Shown here: piece by piece, positions 54,483-64,000 of the stretch
Numbering within the stretch: position 1 is the stretch's first letter
Layout: each line of letters begins with the position of its first letter
Source of the DNA: Azolla caroliniana
Taxonomy: Eukaryota; Polypodiophyta
Direction: 5' to 3'
Assembly: GCA_043228905.1 (NCBI GenBank)
Contig: JBHGNT010000001.1
Coordinates: forward strand, 27,280,001-27,344,000
Length of the DNA stretch: 64,000 nt
Notes under the pieces: model-generated
What the model was told of the DNA's origin: nothing
Database searches by the model: none
What the model saw: only the letters and a program-made list of their open reading frames with translations
Program-made: the position numbers and the translations under genes

Positions 54483-57400
54483 GTCGTTGCAGCTGAATGA
54501 ATGTTATAGGACACACATTATTATTGATAAATCAATAGCTTCCTTAACCATGGAAGTGCAGAGTACTAACAGGAATCGGGAAAATGTTGTAAGAGCAAGG
54601 GTGCTTGAAGACGCTCCAAACTCATTTATTGGTTTAATGTGTTGTAAGTTTTGCATCTCCAGGATGTTGTTAAAACACATTTTCAGAGCTTTTCAGTGTT
54701 AGATTACTGAGAATACTAACATGATTGAAAATTTTATCTGTAAGAAGAAATCTTAAAGAAATTTGGAAGATCATATGTCTCTAGGCTATTCAAACTTGGC
54801 TTCTTCATGGATGATAAAAAATCTATTGTATTTATTTCATGGGCTTCAAATGTATTTCCAAGTGCACGACACACCTATGTTAATCTGAAAATATATTCCA
54901 TGGATTTCTCATATATTTCCGAGTGCTTGATTGACCTTTCTTTATCTGAAAATGAGTTGGTTTTGTAATGTAATAATTGAAGACGTGGAAAAGGGGTAAT
55001 GTCTGAGTGTCCAACCCTTCTGCTGTAGTGCTTAGGACTGTATTGTGCCATGTCCCACTGTTTAATCTTTCTGTGATTTCACTCAGAGTTTACACTATGA
55101 ACCTTCATTATGAAGTCTTTTTATTTTTCACAGCAGTGCATTTTTCAATCTTCATGTATTTTTCAATTTTTATAGTGATCGCTCTAACTTTAGGATTGAT
55201 GTGGTGAAGCATTTAACCTAATGTATTCTGATATTGACACTCACTAGTTTTCTATATATTAATGAAATGCTTTAATACCAAATAAAAGTATTCTGATGCA
55301 GGAAAATCACTAGTGACGAATTAACTTTCATATCTAATTTATTAAAAGCAATGGTGCCCTAACTTGTGAGGGTTTTTTTCTCCGACACTGATGTGTATAG
55401 GCACAACACCAGTTCATTGTCTTGTTAGAGTCTATGGTGTTTTTGGTCAATGACTAGCAAGAGAATGAAAATTAACCAGCCAAAATTTCCGTAGGTTCAA
55501 CTGAAGCACTTGGTAATGCCCAAGCAATACATGGTTACTAAAGTAAATTTATATATTGATGATTGATAGTTCATTATGTCACGTCCATGGAGCATGTTTC
55601 CAATATTGTAGCTTACCATTAACCAAACTTCCAATATGACAAGTTCATGTGGTGTGTTTCGATTTGTGTTTTAACTTTTAAAATAACATAGAAATGAACT
55701 TGCATAAACAACAGAAAAAGCACCATCCATAGCCATTCTATATGTTTTCAACGAGTTCTTCAAATTCTAAGTAATGAACTTTGTAAGGCAGGGGAGAGTG
55801 ATTCCATGCCAAAAATGAAAATACAATATAAGAGGAGAATTCTTGTTAGGAGAGTGATTCTACACCAAAATTGAAAATAGAGTATCATGAAAGTAGTAAT
55901 GGGTGGAGTTGGTGAAGACGCTTACATAGGTATGCCACATAGAACCATTTTAGGAACCTACAGGCATGTTTGAGATTTGTGGGTTTGTGTAGCTTGGATA
56001 AGAAATAAAATCTGTGTACTCTAAAGCCATACATACATAACAGTGAAATTACACATAATTAAATGTGTATAGGAGACTTAAGATGATGATACATATCTTG
56101 AATGGGAACTTTATAAAGTACTTGCAGTTGGTCCATCGAAAAATTTGCTAGTTATTGATGCATTTTACTTATATACAATTTGCCAATAGACATACCCTCA
56201 AATTCTTTTCCTTTAGTATGATCATGACAGCTTATTTCTCATGAATTTGTTTGGGCTATATGGATGTGCAAGGGTAGTTGGGTTGTTTTATGTTGAAGTA
56301 TGATATACTGGATTGAAGAAGAGAAACCTCACTGAGGCTGAGAAATTTTTCTTGAGGGTAAATATGGCTTGGGTTCCAAATGGATTAGGGATCGGAAAAA
56401 AAGTTTAGGGAAGAATAACCAACAAAGCTCGAGAAGGCTTGTTTTGTGTTTGAAGAACCATAGTCAAATGAATCTCTAAGATTCTCTGAAGTCACTCACT
56501 TCATGCTACTTGCATCATTGAAATCTATTGAGCAGTCTACATACATGCCTAGAAGAGTGCACAAGACGGGGCACACCCTTTGGCCCAAGGTTGTGTACAA
56601 AGGCATCGATAAAGCTATCTTAGGTTTTTAGCATACAACACACTTGGTTATGAAGAAAAGATATCCTACATTGTATTCATTGCTACAAAAGTATTATATT
56701 CAAAGCTTTGAGGTATTATATTCAAAGCTTTTTTGAGATCCATAGAGAGACAACAAAGGCTTCTCCTTTGAACCATAAGGGTAATAAAACCGGTTTGGCT
56801 AATAGATGTTTTATCAACCTCCTTTGCCCATATACAAAAACAAAAACCCATGATTATGTGTTTAGTTCCTTTTTCCAGTGGCCCAATAAGGCAAAATACA
56901 TATACATTCATTTGTGAGTACAACAGATTGATTTACACAAAAAACTAATTTGGGGTTTGTATAGATTGTACGCAAAAAACAAATTTGCTAAAACTATTTC
57001 TGTTACATCCTAGCCATATTTAGATTTTACAAAGGTTGGTGTTGCATTCAATGCAGTCTTACCCTGTAGTTTGAACCCACTCATTATGAAACGAATAACT
57101 ACAACGGGTTTGTTTGCTTGCCTCTTGTAGATCCAAAGCAATGAATCATAACCTCTTGTATGGTTGCATGGATCTTCCAATTCTGATGTAGTCCATTTGA
57201 ATAACTACTCTTTGAAATGTCAGCCACTAACCCCAGCATACTCTTGTTTCTTCACAATGTTTTCACTATCTGAAATTCTGAATCTTCTGAGATTTTTAGG
57301 GTTAATCCAGATAAATATCCACTCGTTTGAGCCAGCATTTAAGGAAAATAACACATATCCTCAATATCTTGAATCTTAATTACTTTGCCATTATGCTTAT

Positions 57401-58167
57401 CACTCTCTTGAACCAAATGCTTACTGTGATATTTCCCGATTAGATCCCTAAAATAGTATAAAGCAGACATGCTAATTACGAGCCAATCTCTATCATTTAG
57501 CATTGTCATTATCAGTGTCCTTTTGAGGGGATCATACAGCCATCATGAAATGGTAGTTTGCAACCCCTTTTTATAATGAGTAGCAGCCCATCAAGGAGAA
57601 GGCAAAAGAGATGTTGATGAAACCCACACATCCTGTTACATTTGTGGGTTCACACAACATTAGGGGTGCCACATTCACATCCTACAATTACAATCCCAAA
57701 ATGCCAGGTTTGTTGTGAGACAACCATCAATACATGAGCTATTCCTAAGAAAAGCAGTGGCTTAACAAAATACATGAGCAAACTTGACTTAAGAAGTCAA
57801 TTTTAACTAGTCGTGATGGAACAAAGAGAAAAATTGGATGAGACCTATGATCCTGATTTCAGAACCAAAATATTACAAAACAGATATTGAGAGAGCGAGA
57901 GAATGACATTCCAACCATGATGACTTGGAACAAGATATACTATCTTAATCAAACAAGCTATATCAGATGCAAAGAGTTTGAACCATCTTAATCGGACAAA
58001 GTTGCCAGATGCAATGAGATTGAACCCTGAAATGTCATACCAATGGATTTATGGTTGTTCTCTATAGTGCGCCCTATAGATACAAAGAGACGCAAAGGAA
58101 TATAATTTTTCTCTGGGTGCACTAACAGATAAATAATTCTCTGGATGTAGAAATGGAGAACCTATCT
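54483..58167. other. MYB 3' flank and intergenic DNA
   Basis: The first few hundred bases are presumably the MYB 3' UTR. Beyond that it is AT-rich DNA with no recognised gene except the LINE scrap at 56680-56923. The last ~150 bases before 58168 are presumably the 3' UTR of the opposing prefoldin gene. Confidence 0.5.
56680..56923 (-). pseudogene. Possible LINE RT scrap
   Basis: The minus-strand frame contains LMVQRRSLCCLSMDLKKALN followed by IIPQSFEY. This resembles the RT block with (Y)..F.DL.KAFD.(V)P. The catalytic Asp-like context is weakened (KKALN for KAFD). Short and isolated. Confidence 0.4.
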
Positions 58168-61100
58168 TTAGCCTTCAGCATTAGATTGTCGTTTCTTCCT
58201 ACGTTGATGTACATCCCAGTTATATACCCTAGCAATTGTCACCTACAAAATAGTAAAAAATATATAATACAATAAGAACACTAATTAGCTATTTTTATCT
58301 AGTGGATAGTTTGGTAAAGTGATGAAAGATCACCTCCGTGATGGTTACTTGATCTCTTAAAAATAATGAGTCCTCAATAATGGCTTGTAAACTGACATTT
58401 GCATTCTCCAAGTTCCTTTTCAATAATATCTCAGCCTGAATTTACAGTATATGAGGCCATTAACAAAAAAGCCAAGAAAATGTCCATTCAAATTATAAAA
58501 ATATAAATATTATTTGGTCCCTCGAACGTACCTCACTACAGGTATACTCTAACATCACGTTCGCACCCAACCATAAACAAACTGTTTGAGTCTCTTCTAT
58601 CCAAGCTTGGGAGTATATTCCTTCTGCAAGCTCAAAATCTGCTATTATTGCCTGAATAGAAGAGGGTGAAACTTTAAAAGAGATACCATGTTAAAATTAA
58701 AATAAATTGCTCATAATAATTGACATTATATACAAAAAAAGAACCTCCAGCTTCTTATTTTAACAATAAAAACAAAACAATAAAAAAGCCCAAATACTCC
58801 AATGGGGCAAAGTTGACACAACTATATTTTTCCTATAGAATAACATTAAATCGAAATATAACTTGAACAATAAAGTAATGTGCATTTACTAATTAAAGTA
58901 CTTGGGAAGAAAATGATAATAATCATGATATTTAATCATGGTGATGTTCTTCCATCTCTAACGAAAATTTCTGATAAGCCTCTCAGTCATCGAAAGCATC
59001 TGGGCATTATTTCACTTGCCACAATGATCCTCTCTGATGCCGCAAACATTTTTTCCTTATGCTGAAAAGAAAACAGAGTTATGGGCTCGCCCAGCAACAA
59101 TATACGGAACAGTTCTATGACATGCTATTTGTCAAAATAATCCTGTTGGACATTTAACAGGTATATACATACATGCATGCATATAAACAAAAAAAAAAAG
59201 CTTTCCGAAATGCTACATGATGACTGGGCAGCATTAAACTGTGACAATGTGAGTTTCCAACGCAGCCTTAATAGTAAGTAAAAATTTATATTACTAATGG
59301 GAAAACTTAATACTTCATGCATCCATTTATTAAACATCCTATGGATCCTTGAGCCTAAGTTCAATGTGCTGGGCAAAGCATTTTTGACCTAAGATAAGTC
59401 AGCTTTACTTATTCAAATCAAGCTCAATTGATCTATAACTAATGTACTGCTCATGACATATTCACAAGAAAGACCTAATGCTAGTGATTTAGAAGCATTG
59501 TTACACTTCTCAACAGTTAATGAATCAGCTGCTGATTTGTAATTAAGGTCAATATTTATTTGAAAGAAACCAATAAAAAATATTATAGCTACACAAATTA
59601 ATATCATCGTCAAACTCTAACAGAAAAAAGGGTAAAATACTAAGATTTCAATGATATTTCTAGAACATTGCTAACCTAAGCGAATCAAAATTTTAGTTCA
59701 AAATATTGAAGTTTCATGGCATGTTATTCATGGATTAGAATGAGTAATGAGAACGGTATGTGTAAACAAAAATAATGGTAACAACAGATTTTTTATGCAG
59801 GTCCAATGGATTCAAACATGGTCTTCACTAGATGCTCAAAAATCACCACAATAGTAAAGAAAGACGGAGAATAAGGTAAAGAAAGATGACCTCCCCAGTC
59901 CCCTGTTTCGATATCAAAGACTCCAGAATAGCCAGACACTTCTTGATATCTGGGATCTTTGCCTGAGAACAACCAGACAGAAACAATTTCCAGCACATTC
60001 TCAAAAAAGAAGAAGACTAAATCAGCTTCTGGAGTTGTAGCCAACCTGAAGTTCTCTTTTCTGAGCAAGTAGCTTCATCTCTGCGATCTTGTACAGTTGA
60101 AGCCTAGATCAAAGTAGAACCGCGAGAGATTCAATATTAAAGGAACACTTGGGGAGATAAATACTAGCAATATCGAATCAAAATTCCTTCAAGTACAAGG
60201 AATTAACATCAATAGTCACTTCATATATCTGTGTAACCAGTGATCAACCCTACAAGACAAAAAATTTCAAATAAAAAGGAAGACTGATCTTAATTTTCCT
60301 ACATCTTTAATTTGGGCATTTGCAGAACACTTGAGTTGTTATGCAGCTAAAGCAGACATTAGGTGGCACGTCTTTTGTTTGCTATATTAGTAAGACACAG
60401 TTACTAGTGAAAGGAAATGCAGTACCTTTGCAATAGTGGCAAAGATAACATGAATACAGTTTCACATCAGGATTCAGGTAAAATTGATGTTACTTCTGCA
60501 TCAATAAGGCTTACGCACCTTCTCCTTGCAGGCTCAGACAAGAACTTCTCTTTCTAGAGTGCAAAAATTCAAATGTGATTTTACATCAGATCAGAATCCA
60601 AATCACTAGGTAAAAGAAAATGTGGAACCTTTTGCAGCAGAATCAAAAGATTTCTATAAAAACCGGTTCTCTTCGAAAAGGGGTATCACAAACATCTGTC
60701 TTATCAGAAATATAGTAGTACCTTTGTAGCTTGCCACATCAGACATCATCAAATACTTACACAACTTTTCTTTCGCAAGATTTCGACAACCTCCCTTCCT
60801 ACTGTGTCATAGACCTTGTGCAGTTTACACCATTTCAAAACAACGACTTAAAAGAAACGTGGTGCCTTTGCAATACACTCAATGGTTTTCTTAATGCCAT
60901 TACCCTCGGAATAGGTATAATTCTCTAAGTAACACTTTCCTGATTGATCAGAATAGTCGGACTCTGTCAAGATGTACATATTTTACATTATCATAGTGTG
61001 AATAACCTTGTGCAATTTACATAAGATGAAAACAACTACTCAAAAGCAAAACATGATATCGTCTCGATCCTGTCGAAGTCTATTCGAAGCCCTAGGCCTC

Positions 61101-61842
61101 CTCATAAAGAAAACAAAGATACAGATTCATCCCACAGAGCATATGATAGCATTTACACGCTTTGAAAATTCTTATGCAATTTAAAAACCAGATCAAACAA
61201 TCTATAACTAAAGGGCAAACGTGGCAGCTTTCCAACACAATCAAAAAAATTGCAAACCCCAGGCCTCTTCAAAGATGTTGTCTCATCACAAACAAAGTGG
61301 TGCCTTTCATGTTTTCTGTGTCAGTCAAACCAAGGTTATCCATAGGCAGAAAATTCCTATGCAATTTGTAACAAAGCGCTTGTTCTCGAAGCAAGAGATT
61401 AACGAAATCATGGTAGATTTTCAATACTGCCAAAGCTTTCTCAAAAAACTACCTCTCATCGAGAAGAAGACAATAAAGATATATGTTTCCATCCTCCATT
61501 TTGCATAGTGTGAAAAATCTTAAGAAGTTTAACACCAGATCGAAACAGCTATACATACAATCCTTCATCCCATATAACGAACACACCACTACATAGTGTG
61601 GAGATTCTTATGCAATTCACATAATTATGCGCACGCATACATGAATGCATGTACATAAATAGATGCGCACATACAAATATACATATGTGTGTGTGTGTGT
61701 GTATGGGGAAGACAACTAACCTTTCTTGGAGAGTAGAGAGAGCAGAGTTAGCATCGAGTGCCGACTGCGAGAGGTAAGTTTGCACATCGTGAACAAAGGG
61801 AGCCGCAGGGATACCTCTCCTCTCTGAAGGCGAGGACGCCAT
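58168..61842 (-). CDS. PFD3: Prefoldin subunit 3
   Basis: Alpha-type subunit of the hexameric prefoldin co-chaperone, which delivers nascent actin and tubulin to the cytosolic chaperonin CCT. Six exons on the minus strand: 61842-61721, 60103-60046, 59962-59891, 58651-58532, 58435-58334, 58242-58168; phases agree and give 182 residues, close to the ~190 usual for the family. It opens [20 protein letters not shown] (family hallmark RRGIPAA.F), then N-terminal coil [19 protein letters not shown] and [20 protein letters not shown], beta-hairpin region [20 protein letters not shown] and [18 protein letters not shown]-terminal coil [20 protein letters not shown] then [11 protein letters not shown], and [17 protein letters not shown]. 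All introns are GT-AG; the exon-3 donor (GAG|GTCATC) is weak. The long intron 1 (61720-60104) and intron 3 show no other gene. The frame is clean, so the gene looks functional. Confidence 0.93.
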
Positions 61843-62040
61843 GGCTGAGCTAAATAAAAGCAGCACAAGAAAGGGAACCAGGAAAAACCAGAAGAAGAAG
61901 CAGGAAAATAAAACAAAATTGCTTCTTTTCTGTTTCGTTTCGTTTGTTTCGTTCTCGGCCGTCGAAGCAGAAAGCAAGAAAGAAAGAGACGGCAAACACA
62001 CTCACACACATAGAGAGAGAGAGAATAGAAACCAGGAGGA

Positions 62041-62190
62041 GGTCATGGGTTCAAACCCTTAGATTCCAGAGGTCATGGGCATCTCTAGTGAATTAAGAGA
62101 TATGTATGTAGAGAGGTAAGAATTTTTTGTTTCGAACCCAAGACGTATTGTTTGTACTTGTAGTTTAACAACTTACCACTGAGCTGAAAT
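62041..62190 (-). repeat. tRNA-derived SINE-like sequence
   Basis: On the minus strand CAGCTCAGTGG (near 62175-62185) is one base from a Pol III A box, and GGTTCGAAAC (near 62130-62139) is close to a B box, at tRNA-like spacing. A second B-box-like GGTTCAAACCC on the plus strand (near 62049-62059) suggests two opposed remnants. It lies 200-350 bp upstream of the PFD3 start codon. Confidence 0.4.
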
Positions 62191-63410
62191 AATTACGACA
62201 AATAAATTGTCCCTCTGTGCATGTGTGTGTGTGTGTGAGAGAGAGAGAGATGGAGAGCGGTTGTGTATGGGTGAGAGAGAGAGAGATGGGGGCCCACGGG
62301 CTATGAACAAACAAACAAAAAGAGCGAGCAAGTTTGTTGTAAGCTGTCGTTTTTTTAAGTCTCGTTATGTATGTTTGGTATTAGAACACCATAGACACAC
62401 CAGAGGACCCTTGGGCTACATATTTCTAACTCTACTTCAACACTCATGATATATGAAGAACAATGATTTCGCTCCACCCAAAGCCTTATTGGCATCGTCT
62501 CGTCGATCATGTGTTGTTGGCCCACCCCAATCCATGCATCGTCTGTCCCATTCCGTGGCTAGGTAGTATAGTAAGCAGCGAAAAAAACATGGTGCACGCG
62601 ATCCTAGAGGAAACTGTAGACACCTCCATATACGTAGTAGCTATCAATTTCTGCCAAATGCTTTTGCACTCCAAATACTCAAGCCCCCCTCCAACATATT
62701 GTCGATGCATGGCATTTCGTTCTCTCGTGTTGTTCCAATGACACGATCAATCCACGCACAACACATCTCCCTTTTCCTGTTGCTTTGTATCCGCACATGC
62801 AAAAAGCCAAAAATGCTTTTATGCTCTTGTTCTTTTGTCACCCTAACAGTCTCATGTGATAACAAAACTACAAACATGGCCAATGTGCCACTAATGCTAA
62901 TCACAAGGTTATCATACAAAATTTTCACTTTTCATTATTCCAACGTGAATTGTTCATTACAACATTTAGGTTGCAATTCGAGGCATTGGCCTTCATTTAT
63001 TATTCATAATTTTGTTTGAGATTGTGAGTATTATCATTGTGCTCCTAAAACAACCATTGTATTGTACAACCTTGAACTTGTTGCATTTTTTACAATTAAA
63101 ATAAAGAAAACAATACCATTATGATAAGAATTTAAATTAGCAATAAAGAAGAAAGGGTGCAAGACCACACGATCATCCCTAATAAAGACAAGTGATGGGT
63201 TTAGAGTCCTCCATGGATGTCCCATACCACCGAGTTTGAACATGGATCATACCTTGCATTTAAAGGAGGGATACATTTATGATGCTAGAGCTTTACCACA
63301 CCACCAAAGCCTCTATGCAACATAGCAACAACCTACATAAAGGTAACTAACCTTTTTTATAAGCATAAACCCTAATCAATTATCTTTTTCATACTTGATT
63401 GTGTTCTAAG
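62191..63410. other. Intergenic DNA, no gene recognised
   Basis: GT/GA-rich start (62221-62290), then non-repetitive AT-rich DNA. Short frames (62463-62741, 62699-63019) match nothing I know. Confidence 0.5.
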
Positions 63411-63634
63411 GTTATCTACTATAGTAGGATTGAGAGTAGCCTCAATCTTTACTTCCATAGAAATTAGCCCACACCAAAGAAATCTTTACATTTCTTTTGG
63501 TTAAGTGATGAAACACTCTAAAGTTATCTACCACTATAGGATTGAGAGTAACCTCAATCCTTACCCTTCATACCATATAAATTAGCCGACACCAAGGTTT
63601 GAAAACGACACTTCCTTTGGTTATGCCGGTAAGA
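63411..63634. repeat. ~112-bp tandem duplication
   Basis: Copies start at 63411 and 63523. Both contain GTTATCTAC(T/C), AGGATTGAGAGTA.CCTCAA and AAATTAGCC.ACACCAA, and end near TTTGGTTA. Moderately diverged. The last ~370 bases of the window show nothing further. Confidence 0.8.
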
Positions 63635-64000
63635 ATTACATTTTAAAAGGAAACATGAAAAAGACATTTTTATGCTATGCATGTGCTCAAGCATAATATT
63701 GTGTCTTTACACATTCTACGAAACTTTAATCAAAGAGGGAATTACAATTCTCTCAATAAAAAATTGTTGGAATAGATTTTCTTGGTTTGAATTGAAGCAA
63801 CAATTGTTGGAAGCACATTATGGATCTACGTGGTGGTTGAATGTAGATTCACAAGCATACCTTGTGAAGACGTAAACAAAATTGATAAGCATGATATTTT
63901 ATGGGTCACAAACGACCAAATTTTCTTCTTTTCAATAAGAGAGTAGAGTAATCCAAAAAAACAAATTAGGGTTATTCTAGATAGTTTGAAAAACATGTAA

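Noticed and set aside
61549-62001. 150-codon minus-strand frame starting upstream of PFD3
   Set aside because: Only its MASSPSERR... part is coding; the frame continues past the exon 1 donor into intron and begins upstream of the conserved start.

Overview
This is a nuclear window from a vascular plant, most likely a homosporous leptosporangiate fern. The pointers are: AT-rich DNA full of simple repeats; plastid and mitochondrial nuclear genes with small exons and GT-AG introns; a PPR protein built from seven near-identical ~101-residue PLS triplets in a style I associate with fern PPR families; and decayed LINE, Ty1/copia and Ty3/gypsy elements. The species call (Adiantum/Ceratopteris type) is inference.

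Host genes, left to right: (1) a spliced PPR gene (exon candidate 3182-3265, large exon 5414-8152) whose splice junction assembles an OSB-like PDF motif in front of the PPR array; (2) a four-exon HTD2/MaoC-like gene (14517-15982) whose hot-dog active-site Asp and His look replaced; (3) an intronless plastid isopropylmalate dehydratase small subunit (20177-20959), the leucine-pathway isomerase subunit; (4) a three-exon 1R-MYB SHAQKYF transcription factor with an LxLxL repression motif (52888-54482); (5) a six-exon prefoldin subunit 3 gene on the minus strand (58168-61842). The exon models of genes 1, 2, 4 and 5 were assembled by hand from splice sites, phase and protein similarity. The genes are unrelated housekeeping or regulatory functions; no operon-like logic is expected.

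The middle (about 25.9-38.3 kb) is a three-layer nest. A decayed LINE was split by a Ty1/copia element (26675-37473, minus strand, 5-bp duplication AGAAT, LTRs about 1.8% different). The copia RNase H was later split by a Ty3/gypsy chromovirus (27666-33119, LTRs 409 bp with two differences). The gypsy element is the most interesting object in the window. It lacks a tRNA primer site. Instead, the 12 bases two nucleotides inside the 5' LTR are perfectly complementary to the predicted first 12 bases of its own transcript, the Tf1 self-priming arrangement. Its Gag and RT read like the fungal/vertebrate Tf1/sushi group rather than common plant chromoviruses. Its LTR carries two perfect heat-shock-element arrays just upstream of a TATA box and an antisense tRNA-like segment. 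Its integrase has an in-frame deletion that removes the first catalytic Asp.

From 38.3 to 46.8 kb lie a LINE fragment, a PPR pseudogene, degenerate tandem arrays, a second, internally deleted copia (42441-43547, duplication ATAAA), a foldback element, a 111-bp tandem repeat and a GC-rich gypsy remnant. The remaining space (8.2-14.5, 16-20, 21-23.9, 46.8-51.3, 54.5-58.1, 62.2-64 kb) is AT-rich intergenic DNA with small tandem duplications, microsatellites and unrecognisable decay.
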